A DNA stretch of 64,000 nucleotides from contig NZ_JAPEOS010000001.1 of assembly GCF_026340975.1 (NCBI RefSeq), positions 4,125,001 through 4,189,000 on the forward strand, given 5' to 3'. Origin of the DNA: Streptomyces sp. NBC_01214 (GTDB taxonomy: Bacteria > Actinomycetota > Actinomycetes > Streptomycetales > Streptomycetaceae). Positions within the stretch are counted from its first letter, which is position 1; each line of letters starts with the position of its first letter. Shown piece after piece: positions 27,369 to 35,816 of the stretch. The position numbers and the translations under genes are program-made. The notes beneath the pieces were generated by a model. That model was not told the origin of the DNA. It worked only from the letters and a program-made list of their open reading frames with translations, and ran no database searches.

Positions 27369-28454
27369 ATGCCGCCGGTGTCAGCGTTCCTGCGTACGGC
27401 AGCGTCGTACGCCTGGCGCCTGCTGGTGGTCGGCGCCGCCGTCTACGCGGTCTTCGCCGTGCTCGGCCGCTTCCACGAGATCACCGTGGCACTCTTCCTC
27501 GGCCTCGTCGTCACCGCCCTGCTGTGGTGGCCCACCCGGCGCCTCGCGCGCGTGCTGCCCCGGTCGGTCGCCGTCGCCGTCACCCTCCTCGGCAGCGCGT
27601 TGCTCCTGCTGGGCGTGCTGGCCCTGGTCGGCACGGCGGTGGCCGGGGAGAGTACCACCTTGGCCCGGGAGTTCCGCGAGGGACTCGACAGCATCGAGGA
27701 GTACCTCGAGCGACCACCCTTCCGGCTGAACCCGAACGCGCTCACCGACCTCCAGTCCCGCCTGGGCGCGTACCTGTCGAGCCACCGCTCCACGCTGCTC
27801 AGCCAGGCGCTCAGCGGAGCCGGGCGCCTGGTGCACGTCCTGACCGTGCTCGCCCTCGCAGCCTTCTCCTCCTTCTTCTTCCTGCACGGCGGTGACCGGC
27901 AGTGGTCCTGGTTCTGCGCGCAGCTGCCCCCGTCGGTGCGCACCCGCGTGGGCATCGGCGGCGGCGCGGCCTGGCGCACGTTCACCGGCTACACCCGCGG
28001 GATCGTCCTCGTCGCGGCGACGAACGCGGTCCTGGTCGGGCTGGCGCTGTACTTCCTCGGGGTCCCGCTGGCCGTGCCGCTGGCCCTGCTGGAGTTCTTC
28101 GCCGCCTTCATCCCGCTCGTCGGATCGCCGGTCGCGCTGGCGGTCGCCGCGGTGGTCGCGCTGGCCGCGAAGGGGCCGTTCGTCGCGGGCCTGGTGGTCG
28201 CGCTGATCGTGGTCATCGGCCAGATCGAGGGCCATCTGCTGCATCCGCTGGTGATGAGCCGGGCGGTGAGTCTGCACCCGCTGGTGGTGGCGATCTCGGT
28301 GGTCGCGGGGGCCATCGCCGCCGGGGTGGTCGGCGCGGTGGTCGCGGTCCCGCTGGTCTCGGTGACCTGGTCGGTGCACACGGCGCTGCGCGACGCCCGC
28401 CGCACGGCCGACGGCCCGACCGCCGACGACGGCGGAGCGGCCGACGACGGCTGA
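27369..28454 (+). CDS. AI-2E family (TqsA/PerM-like) membrane transporter
   Basis: This encodes 361 residues from MPPVSAFLRT; GTG 27351 is a possible longer start and neither has a good ribosome site. Seven to eight membrane helices are arranged as in the AI-2E/PerM family: an N-terminal trio (LLVVGAAVYAVFAVLGRF, ITVALFLGLVVTALLWW, VAVAVTLLGSALLLLGVL), a periplasmic-type helical insert (EYLERPPFRLNPNAL), then LEFFAAFIPLVGSPVAL and IEGHLLHPLVM, the family signature. Members export signalling molecules or act as Na+/H+ antiporters. The C-terminus is Asp/Ala-rich and lies within an 18-bp tandem repeat that includes the stop codon. Confidence 0.85.
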   Translation: MPPVSAFLRTAASYAWRLLVVGAAVYAVFAVLGRFHEITVALFLGLVVTALLWWPTRRLARVLPRSVAVAVTLLGSALLLLGVLALVGTAVAGESTTLAREFREGLDSIEEYLERPPFRLNPNALTDLQSRLGAYLSSHRSTLLSQALSGAGRLVHVLTVLALAAFSSFFFLHGGDRQWSWFCAQLPPSVRTRVGIGGGAAWRTFTGYTRGIVLVAATNAVLVGLALYFLGVPLAVPLALLEFFAAFIPLVGSPVALAVAAVVALAAKGPFVAGLVVALIVVIGQIEGHLLHPLVMSRAVSLHPLVVAISVVAGAIAAGVVGAVVAVPLVSVTWSVHTALRDARRTADGPTADDGGAADDG

Positions 28455-28480
28455 GGGGCCGGCGACGGCTGAAGGGCCGG
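28445..28480. repeat. 18-bp tandem repeat across a stop codon
   Basis: CGACGGCTGAGGGGCCGG (28445-28462) is followed directly by CGACGGCTGAAGGGCCGG (28463-28480), one mismatch. The first copy contains the stop codon of the AI-2E gene, and the second carries the same TGA in frame. Confidence 0.8.
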
Positions 28481-28538
28481 CGCGGGCCGAGGGGGCCGGG
28501 CGGCGGACACCCGCCCCCGCTTCCTGCACAATCGCCTG

Positions 28539-30566
28539 ATGAGCGATGTAGACCCCTACCTGTGGCTGGAAGACGTATCCGGCGACGCCGCCCTCGCCTG
28601 GGTGCGGGAGCGCAATGCCGAGACCGTGGACGAGCTGACCGGTTCACCCGGGTTCAAGGTCCTCGAGCAGGAGATGCGCGAGGTGCTGGACGACGACGGC
28701 CGGATCCCCTACACCGTCCGCCGGGGCGGCCACCTCTACAACTTCTGGCAGGACGCCGACCACGTGCGCGGCCTGTGGCGGCGGACCACGCTGGAGGAGT
28801 ACCGGACGGACCGGCCGGCCTGGGAGGTGCTCCTGGACCTCGACGCGCTGGCCGAGACCGAGGGCGAGAAATGGGCCTGGGCGGGCAGCCGGGTCCTGGC
28901 CCCCGAGCACCGGCACGCCCTCGTCCTGCTGTCCCGGGACGGCGCGGACGCCTGCGTGGTGCGCGAGTTCGACCTGGAGACCCTGGAATTCGTCGAGGGC
29001 GGGTTCACCGTCGCCGAGGCCAAGACCCGGATCGGATGGATCGACCACGACCGGGTGTGGATCGGAACGGACTTCGGTGCCGGCTCGATGTCCGCGTCCG
29101 GCTACCCGCTCCAGGTGCGCCGCTGGCGGCGCGGCACACCCCTCGCGGACGCCCAGCTGGTCTACGAGGGCCGGCCCACCGACCTGTCCGCGTCCGGATG
29201 GCACGACGACACCCCCGGCTTCGAACGGGACTTCGTCCACCGGCAGATCGACTTCTGGAACCAGGAGCTCTTCCTGCTCCAGGAGGACTCCGCCGGCCCG
29301 CCGTTGAAGATCGACGTCCCGGACGACGCGGGCGCCTCCGTCCACCGCCGGTGGCTGACCGTCACCACCAAGTCCCCGTGGCTCGGCCATGGCGCGGGCA
29401 GTCTGCTCGCCTTCGACCTCGACGCCTACCTGGCGGGGGAGCGCGAGGCCGAGGTGCTGTTCACCCCGGACGAGCGCACCGCGCTCGCCGGGTACAGCTG
29501 GACCCGCAACCACCTCATCCTCAGCACCCGCGCCGACGTCTCCTCCCGGATGGAGCTCCTCACTCCGGGCGAGGGCGGCTGGCGCCGCGCACCGCTGCCG
29601 GGGCTGCCGCCGCTGTCCACCGCCTCGGTCACGGACACGGACCCCGACGTCGGCGACGAGTACTTCCACCACGTCACGGGCTTCCTCCAGCCCGCCACCC
29701 TCTACCGGGGCACGGCCGGCGACGACAGCGAGAGCGAGGGCCTCAAGCAAGCTCCGGCGCTCTTCGACACCGCCGGTCTCGCCGTGCGCCAGTACTTCGC
29801 GACCTCCGCGGACGGCACGAGGGTGCCGTACTTCGTCGTCGGACCCGAGGACCGCCCGGGTCCCGGCCCCACCCTGCTCTACGGGTACGGCGGCTTCGAG
29901 ATCTCCATGGTCCCGCAGTACAGCGCGGTCACCGGACGGGCCTGGCTCGCGCGCGGCGGCACGTACGTCGTCGCCGGCATCCGCGGCGGGCACGAGTACG
30001 GGCCCGGCTGGCACAAGGCGGCCCTCGGCGCGAACCGGGTCCGGGCCTACGAGGACTTCGCCGCGGTCGCCCGGGACCTCACCGCCCGGGACATCACCAC
30101 CCCCGCGCAGTTGGGCATCGAGGGCGGCAGCAACGGCGGGCTGCTCATGGGCGCCATGCTCACCCGCGACCCCGAACTCTTCGGCGCGGTCGTCGCGCAC
30201 GTGCCGCTGCTCGACATGCTCCGCTTCCACAAGCTGCTCGCCGGAGCCAGCTGGATCGCCGAGTACGGGGACCCCGACGACCCGGCCGACCGGGCGCACC
30301 TGGAGGGGATCTCCCCGTACCACCAGATCCGGGCGGACGGGCCCGCGTACCCGCCGCTGCTCCTGCTGACCTCGACCCGCGACGACCGGGTGCACCCCGG
30401 CCACGCCCGCAAGATGGCCGCCCGGCTGCGCGAGCACGGGCATCCCGTCCTCTTCCACGAGCACCTCGGGGGCGGCCACGCGGGTGCCACCGACCACCGG
30501 CAGACGGCCTTCAACGAGGCCCTCGTCCACACCTTCCTGTGGGAGCGGCTGACCCCGCAGAACTGA
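28539..30566 (+). CDS. S9 prolyl oligopeptidase family peptidase
   Basis: This encodes 675 residues, MSDVDPYLWLEDVSGD onward. No Shine-Dalgarno sequence is present; CACAAT (28527-28532) ends 6 nt before ATG with CGGACA 17 bp further up, a leaderless promoter. The N-terminal part is the beta-propeller lid, the C-terminal part the catalytic alpha/beta hydrolase: YGYGGFEI, nucleophile Ser531 in EGGSNGGLLM, the Asp pair 615/616 in STRDDRVHP, and His647 in GGGHAG. No signal peptide is present, so it is a cytosolic oligopeptidase cutting short proline-containing peptides. Confidence 0.93.
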   Translation: MSDVDPYLWLEDVSGDAALAWVRERNAETVDELTGSPGFKVLEQEMREVLDDDGRIPYTVRRGGHLYNFWQDADHVRGLWRRTTLEEYRTDRPAWEVLLDLDALAETEGEKWAWAGSRVLAPEHRHALVLLSRDGADACVVREFDLETLEFVEGGFTVAEAKTRIGWIDHDRVWIGTDFGAGSMSASGYPLQVRRWRRGTPLADAQLVYEGRPTDLSASGWHDDTPGFERDFVHRQIDFWNQELFLLQEDSAGPPLKIDVPDDAGASVHRRWLTVTTKSPWLGHGAGSLLAFDLDAYLAGEREAEVLFTPDERTALAGYSWTRNHLILSTRADVSSRMELLTPGEGGWRRAPLPGLPPLSTASVTDTDPDVGDEYFHHVTGFLQPATLYRGTAGDDSESEGLKQAPALFDTAGLAVRQYFATSADGTRVPYFVVGPEDRPGPGPTLLYGYGGFEISMVPQYSAVTGRAWLARGGTYVVAGIRGGHEYGPGWHKAALGANRVRAYEDFAAVARDLTARDITTPAQLGIEGGSNGGLLMGAMLTRDPELFGAVVAHVPLLDMLRFHKLLAGASWIAEYGDPDDPADRAHLEGISPYHQIRADGPAYPPLLLLTSTRDDRVHPGHARKMAARLREHGHPVLFHEHLGGGHAGATDHRQTAFNEALVHTFLWERLTPQN

Positions 30567-30687
30567 TCCGACACCGGGCGCAGGTGAACGGCAGGCATCC
30601 GTACGGGGGATTTGCGGGGCCAGACGCTGCCGAGGGCCGGGTTGTGCTCCACCATCGGCGGATGCAACCCCGGCCAGGGAGGACCCC

Positions 30688-31512
30688 ATGAGCACCCCGT
30701 ACGCGTCCGCCGCCCCGTACTACGCCCGCTACGTGCCCCCGTACCCGGCGGAGCTCTACGCGCTCCTCGTGGACCGGTTCGCGCTCGACGGCTCCCAGAC
30801 CGTGCTGGACCTCGGCGCCGGACCGGGCACGATCAGCTTGCCGCTGGCGCCGCTGGCCGAGCAGGTCTACGCCGTCGACCCGGAGCCGGCCATGCTCGCC
30901 GAAGGGTGCAGGCTCGCCGAGGAGCAGGGCCGCAGGAACATCTCCTGGCTGCGCGGCGACGCCGCCGGCATCGGCCGGCTGTGCCTGCCCCGGATCGACC
31001 TGTGCGTCATCGGCGGGGCGTTCCACCGGATGGACCGGGTGCAGGTGCCGGTCGACCTGGACGCCGTGCTCGCGCCACGCGGTGGGATCGTCGTCGTCAC
31101 CTCCGTGGCGGCGGCCTGGCCGGCCGTCGTCGACGAGGTGCGCGCCCGCTTCCTCGGACCCGACCACGGCACGGCGCACGGAGCGGCGCACGGAGCGGCG
31201 ACGCGGCCGGGGGCCGGACCGAGCGACGAACCGGTGGACACGGAGGAAGTGCGGGACGCGGAGGACCACCTGGCGAAGTCCGCGTTCTCCCGCGTCGAGA
31301 CCACCGCGTGGGAGCGGTCCACGCGCTGCACGGTGGACCAGGTGATCGGCCTGCAGTTCTCCCGCGCCTGCTCCAACCCGGCCCTGTTCGGCGAACGGAA
31401 GGACGCCTTCGAGTCCGAGCTGCGCCACGCCCTCCTGGAGCACTACCCGAGCGGCACCTGCACCCGGACCGTCACCGTCGCGGCCACCGTGGCGACCAGG
31501 CCACGGCGGTGA
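30688..31512 (+). CDS. Class I SAM-dependent methyltransferase
   Basis: This encodes 274 residues with GGGAGG before ATG. Motif I VLDLGAGPGTISLPL, post-I acidic residue in YAVDPEPAML, motif II GDAAGI and the strand ILVVIGGAFHRMD-like region give a complete Rossmann SAM site. The middle of the chain carries a short tandem repeat (HGTAHGAAHGAA, about residues 161-172), encoded by nearly identical 12-bp units, which looks like a recent slippage expansion. The substrate is unknown. The gene stands alone between the peptidase and the MerR remnant. Confidence 0.85.
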   Translation: MSTPYASAAPYYARYVPPYPAELYALLVDRFALDGSQTVLDLGAGPGTISLPLAPLAEQVYAVDPEPAMLAEGCRLAEEQGRRNISWLRGDAAGIGRLCLPRIDLCVIGGAFHRMDRVQVPVDLDAVLAPRGGIVVVTSVAAAWPAVVDEVRARFLGPDHGTAHGAAHGAATRPGAGPSDEPVDTEEVRDAEDHLAKSAFSRVETTAWERSTRCTVDQVIGLQFSRACSNPALFGERKDAFESELRHALLEHYPSGTCTRTVTVAATVATRPRR

Positions 31513-31589
31513 CCGCGGGCTGCGTTCACTGATCCGGCGCGGCCGCGGGCGAGCGGTGCGCGAACCGGTCGGCCGCGCGCCGGCCGCGG

Positions 31590-32130
31590 CTCCAACCCTG
31601 CGGCACGACGGAGGACTTGTGCCAGAGCCCCACGTGGCGGCGCGGGCCATCTGCGCCGGCTGCGGCTGGTGCGCGCGGTGATCCAGGTCGGCCAGGTGCC
31701 GGTGGCGAGGGTCCGACAGGTGCTCGGGCACGTCGACGCCGAGTCCCTGGGCCGGACGATGCGTCTGGGCGCGGCCCTGTGGGCCCTGCCCCACGAGGCC
31801 GAACAGGCCGACGGCAAGGGTGAGCGCGGCGACGGCGACGGCGGCGACGAGGCCACGGCGACCGCGCGCACGGAGGTCGACCCGCTGCTACGGATGCTGG
31901 GCTGGTCCACCGCACGGGAGTTGGCGGAGCTCTCCCCGGTCCACCGTTCGCTCGTGGCGGCGGTGGCCACGCTGACGCGGCTCGGCCATCCCCGGGACGC
32001 CGCGCTCACGGCCCCGTACGCGCAGCTGATGCACTAAGTGGCCGTACGGGACCTGGACTTCGTGGCGACCTTCCCCAGGAGGAGGAGTCGGTCCGGCGGT
32101 ACGGACTGGAGCGAGCCGCAGCCGGTGTCG
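31590..32130 (+). pseudogene. Decayed MerR-family regulator
   Basis: Segments of one MerR-type regulator occur in order but in several frames. Positions about 31598-31650 give LRHDGGLVPEPHVAARA, the end of the helix-turn-helix region. After a frame change, HLRRLRLVRAVIQVGQVPVA through GRTMRLGAALWALP and LSPVHRSLVAAVATLTRLGH to APYAQLMH is intact up to TAA (32035-32037). The codons after that stop, VAVRDLDFVATFP, continue the same family in frame, and a further frame change with an apparent deletion leads to EEESVRRYG, its usual C-terminus. So the start is lost, two frameshifts and one in-frame stop are present. The middle 122-codon frame (31669-32037) could still be translated but lacks the DNA-binding half. 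Confidence 0.75.
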
Positions 32131-32252
32131 CGACCTCCGTGGGGAGCGGCGGCCGGCCGCCCCGGTCGACGCGCCGCCCGCCGCCCGCCGCCAGCCGTCC
32201 GCCGTCCGCTCGCGGCGAAGGCCCGGTGGTCCGCCCGGGCCCCCGCGCGGCG

Positions 32253-33253
32253 TCACTCCGGTGCGTCGGCGAGTGCGGTGAGCAGCTCCCGCTCGCGGGC
32301 GGTGCTCAGGCCGGCCCGGCGGGGGCGCTCCAGGCCCTCGGTGCGCTCCCACCGCAGGACGTCCTCCAGCATCTCCGTGCGCGGGCGGTCGCGCAGCCCG
32401 GCCGCGTGCGCCGCGGCTCCGCTGCGGGCGCAGAAGCCGGCCCACTTCGGATCCGGCATCCACATGGCCATCGACTCCGGGCCCATGAACGGCCCGACGC
32501 CCTGGTCGAAGAGCCACTGCGGATCCGCCTGCGCCACCGGTCCGGTGTACCCGGCCGCGCGGGCCGACAGGGCGACCCAGTCGTCGAAGGGGACGACGGG
32601 ACCGACGGCGTCGAAGGTCCCGGTGGTTCCTTCCTGCGCCAGGTCCAGCAGCCAGCCCGCCAGATCGCGCACGTCGATCGCCTGGGTCTGCACCACCTGG
32701 GGGGACCGGGGGAGGAGCACGGGCTGGTCCACGTCCCGCGCGAAGCGCGCCGCCCAGTACCCCGACCGCCCGCTCGCGTCGCCCGGGCCGCCGATCAGGC
32801 CGGCCCGGGCGATGACGAGCCGGTCTCCCACCGCGGTGCGCGAAGCCTCCTCGCAGGCGACCTTGGCCTCCCCGTACTCCTCCCGCCCCACCTGGTCGCC
32901 CTCGGCCGGTGCCAGCAGCGCGGCCGACTCGTCGGCGCCGACCGCGCTGTGGTCGGCGTAGGCGCTGATGGAGGAGACGTAGGTCCAGTGCCGGGCCCGC
33001 CCCGCGAGGGCCGCGAGCGCGCCGCGGACGAAGGCCGGCTGCCAGGACACCTCGATCACGGCGTCCCAGTCGCGGTCGAGGAGTTCCGCGTAGGCGGCCT
33101 CCTCGTTGCGGTCCGCCGCCACCAGCCGCGCACCGGGCGCCACGGCGCCGCTCTCGCCGCGCGCCAGACAGGTCACCGCGTGCCCCGCGCCAGCGCCTGC
33201 CGCGTGATCTCACGGCCCAGCCATGCCGTCCCGCCCAGTACAAGAAGATCCAT
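32253..33253 (-). pseudogene. NAD-dependent epimerase/reductase with frameshift near the start
   Basis: The family start MDLLVLGGTAWLGREITRQA, with the GxxGxxG nucleotide motif, is encoded from ATG 33253 but runs into TGA after ALARGTR. In the next frame VTCLARGESGAV continues the protein to 32253. Restoring one base at about 33177-33186 (GGCACGCG to GGCCACGCG) joins both parts as ALARGHAVTCLARG, the expected Rossmann beta-2 region. The rest is intact: YVSSISAY, EYGEAKVACE (YxxxK), RAGLIGGPGD. Translation from GTG 33176 would give 307 residues lacking the NAD-binding loop. It is either a true pseudogene or a sequencing error. Confidence 0.75.
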
Positions 33254-33450
33254 CGGGCAACCTCAGCACATCGCGAGCACCTCCGCGACGCCGGTTCGCG
33301 CTCGGCGAAGGCCCGCGGGTGCGTACGCGTACGGACGCGTACGGATCCGGCCATGACCGTCCGGGCGCCGTTGACCGCGTGCGGGGGCCGTGGAAGTCTC
33401 GACGCCCGGTCCTGGGAGGGGACTTCCGGCAACGCGGGAGGGGCGGACAC

Positions 33451-33921
33451 ATGGCGGTACGTTCACTCAGGCTTTCGGCGGTCGCGCTGATCGCGGCGGG
33501 GGCTCTGCTGGGGGTGGGTGCCGCGGGGCCCGCGCAGGCGGCCGCTCCCCTCGGCGGCCACCCGGTCGGCACGGTCGCCCCCGTCGCCCCGAACGACCCG
33601 ACCCCGGAGGAACAGGAGCGGCTGCGGGAGATCGCCGGCTCCATCTGGACCCCGCAACTGGCCGCGGGCTGGAACATGAACGCCGATGTGGTGGACGTCC
33701 TGTCGGAGGTGACCGGTGGCATCCTGAAGTGCTCCGAAGCCTTCGCCCTGGTGCCCAGGCCCCCGGGCTTCGTGCCGGGCCTCGGCTACCTGCGCCAGTA
33801 CTGGAAGCAGATCAGGGACTACTTCCTGGTGGTCAGGGACAACCGCACCTACCGCGCATGCGTGGTGTCCGCCGCCGCCCACTACCGATCGATCATCGAG
33901 ATGGCCTCGGCCGGCGTCTAG
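33451..33921 (+). CDS. Secreted protein of unknown function
   Basis: This encodes 156 residues from MAVRSLRLSA, with GGGAGGGG (about 33436-33443) as ribosome site. The signal peptide core is AVALIAAGALLGVGAAG with a probable cut after AQA. The mature chain of about 125 residues has a Pro-rich start (VAPVAPNDPTPEEQ), a helical region and two cysteines (LKCSEAF, YRACVVS) that could pair. No domain is recognised. Downstream the gene is tail-to-tail with a small membrane protein gene, 54 bp away. Confidence 0.8.
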   Translation: MAVRSLRLSAVALIAAGALLGVGAAGPAQAAAPLGGHPVGTVAPVAPNDPTPEEQERLREIAGSIWTPQLAAGWNMNADVVDVLSEVTGGILKCSEAFALVPRPPGFVPGLGYLRQYWKQIRDYFLVVRDNRTYRACVVSAAAHYRSIIEMASAGV

Positions 33922-33975
33922 AGCGGCGACGAGCGACGTCGGCCGGTCCCGCGAGACCGGCCGGCCAACGAAGCA

Positions 33976-34446
33976 CTACCCCCGCCAGGCGGTGCGAGGA
34001 ACGCCCAGATCGACCCGGGCCTGTTCGTGATAGCGGTTCATCAGGGCGATCAGATCCCCTTCCAGGGACGTGGCGCCGTCGTTTCTGGTCGCGATTTCCT
34101 CCTGCCACAGGGCGAGGTTGACTTCGTGGGCGGCCTCGATCGCTGCTGGTGACGCCAGGAGGACGAGGGTTTCGAACAGCACGGACCTCCTCAGCTCGGC
34201 CGTCTCCATCGCGGCGAGGTGCTCCCGCCGGACATCCGTTCCTGCTGCCGCCTGGCGCGCTCGTTTGGCCGTGCTCGAGATCTCCTTCACGCACGCGGCG
34301 TACTCGATGTACGTGTCGAGTTTGCGTTCGTCCCAGCGCGTCGCCATGGACCGTTGGTGTCGGGTGCGCTCGGCCATGGTCGTCGCCAGGAACGAGGTCA
34401 GGGCACCGACGAGGACACCGATGAGCGTCACTATCTGTGTGATCAT
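33976..34446 (-). CDS. Small membrane-anchored helical protein
   Basis: This encodes 156 residues. One N-terminal membrane segment (IVTLIGVLVGALTSFLATTM) is followed by a long, charged, mostly helical cytoplasmic part (YIEYAACVKEISSTAKRARQ, LRRSVLFETLVLLASPAAIE). Third-position GC is somewhat lower than in the neighbours. Similar small helical membrane proteins are widespread in streptomycetes with no assigned role. It may be co-transcribed with nothing: the acetyltransferase upstream ends 68 bp before its start codon. Confidence 0.7.
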   Translation of the reverse strand: MITQIVTLIGVLVGALTSFLATTMAERTRHQRSMATRWDERKLDTYIEYAACVKEISSTAKRARQAAAGTDVRREHLAAMETAELRRSVLFETLVLLASPAAIEAAHEVNLALWQEEIATRNDGATSLEGDLIALMNRYHEQARVDLGVPRTAWRG

Positions 34447-34514
34447 GACAGCGAACCTTGGACCGCGCGCGTCCTGCTGGCAAGAGCGGCCGCTGGGCCT
34501 GAACGATCACGCGC

Positions 34515-35066
34515 TCATGCAAGGTCCGCCCACTCTTGTCGAAGCATTCCGAAGAGCACGCGGTCGTAGCGCTTGCCTTCCACCAGCGCGGCCGACCGGC
34601 GGCGGCCTTCCTCGCGGAAGCCCAACCCGGTGAAGGCGCGCACGGCGCGCTCGTTGCCGCTCCAGGTGTCCAGTTCCAGGCGGCTCAGGCCGTACGCGCC
34701 GAACAGGTGGTCCACGAGCAGCCGTACGGCGTCCCTGCCGTGGCCGCAACCCCAGAACTCCCGTTCGCCGATGGTGATCCCCAGCGTGGCCACTCCGGCG
34801 TACGGGTCCAGGTCCCGGTAGTCGGCCATGCCTATGACCCTTCCGGTCGCGAGGTCCTCGACCGTGAACACGGCAGACTCCCTCGGGACCAGGCGCAGCA
34901 TGCTGTCGAAGCTGAGCCCGACGGCCTCCGCCGTGACCGGGCCGAAGCACGGGTCACCTGCCGCGGCCCAGCGCACCACCTCCGGGTCGTTGCGCCAGCG
35001 GAGATGGTGCTCCGCGTCCTGGGAGCGCAGCGCACGCAGCCTGACCAACTTTCCTTCGAACATCAC
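34515..35066 (-). CDS. GNAT N-acetyltransferase (RimJ-like)
   Basis: This encodes 183 residues if GTG 35066 is used, or 182 from the adjacent ATG 35063; AGGGA lies about 5 nt upstream. The GNAT fold is complete: VRLRALRSQDAEHHLRWRND, GMADYRDLD, acetyl-CoA loop GCGHGRDAVRLLVDHLF (Q/RxxGxG/A form) and the C-terminal NERAVRAFTGLGFREEGRRR. This arrangement is typical of RimJ/RimL-type enzymes acetylating protein N-termini, amino acids or antibiotics. The substrate cannot be told from sequence. Confidence 0.9.
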   Translation of the reverse strand: MMFEGKLVRLRALRSQDAEHHLRWRNDPEVVRWAAAGDPCFGPVTAEAVGLSFDSMLRLVPRESAVFTVEDLATGRVIGMADYRDLDPYAGVATLGITIGEREFWGCGHGRDAVRLLVDHLFGAYGLSRLELDTWSGNERAVRAFTGLGFREEGRRRSAALVEGKRYDRVLFGMLRQEWADLA

Positions 35067-35136
35067 GTATCCCTCATCGAATTGCCAACAGTTCCACGCC
35101 CGGCGGAACCGATCATCTGGCCGGTTCCAGGCGGTG

Positions 35137-35643
35137 TCACAGGTCCCGCCGCATGCAGACGCGGGGCCACCGGTCCAGGCCGTGCGCCGCCTCGCGCTCG
35201 CGGATCTCCCGCAGGCCGGGAGCGAGCCCCGCGTCCGCGATCGGTCGGAAGCCGCAGCGCGCGTAGTACGGGGCGTTCCACGGGACCTCGGTGAAGGTGG
35301 TGAGGGTCAGGGCGGGCACGCCCCCGCGCCTCGCGAACTCCGCCAGGTGCTCCAGCAGGCTCCGGCCGAGCCCGCGGCGCGCCCGGTCGGGATGGACGGA
35401 CACCTGCTCGACGTGCAGGTTGCCGTCGACGTGCTCGGCGATCAGATAGGCGCCGGGGGCGTCGGCCCCGTCGACCGCCACCCACGCCAGTCCGGCCCGT
35501 CGGTAGGCGTCGAGCTCGTCGAGCGCCAACGGTTCGTCGTCGGCGATCTCCGGCATGCCGATGTCCCGGAAGGAGCGCCCCGCGGCCCTCTCGATGTCCT
35601 GGAGGAGCGTCAGTTCGTCCCGTCGTACTGTGCGGATGACCAT
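35137..35643 (-). CDS. GNAT N-acetyltransferase
   Basis: This encodes 168 residues. The motifs are VSVHPDRARRGLGRSLLEHL (beta-4, pyrophosphate loop R-R-G-L-G-R) and ALTLTTFTEVPWNAPYYARC (beta-5/alpha-4 with the conserved Tyr). The C-terminus GLDRWPRVCMRRDL matches a common streptomycete GNAT subgroup. It is encoded just upstream of the other acetyltransferase on the same strand, 70 bp apart, so the two may share a transcript. It is divergent from the L,D-transpeptidase gene across 173 bp. Confidence 0.9.
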   Translation of the reverse strand: MVIRTVRRDELTLLQDIERAAGRSFRDIGMPEIADDEPLALDELDAYRRAGLAWVAVDGADAPGAYLIAEHVDGNLHVEQVSVHPDRARRGLGRSLLEHLAEFARRGGVPALTLTTFTEVPWNAPYYARCGFRPIADAGLAPGLREIREREAAHGLDRWPRVCMRRDL

Positions 35644-35816
35644 GACCGCATTGTCGCGGGAACGTCCCCCGGGGGCACGCGAGTATCGGGCAGGCGTCCG
35701 GTCCCCGCTCGTCCGGGGGCTGTTCTGTGCTCCGTACGAGTTCTCTTCGGTGCCCGTTCGGCCGCAGCGCCGCAGGCATGATCATCATTTTGGCGCCACG
35801 TCGGTTTGATACGGCT

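Noticed and set aside
31443..32009. Leftward frame opposite the MerR remnant
   Set aside because: No domain and Ser/Arg-rich shadow composition, while the rightward pieces match a known family in order.
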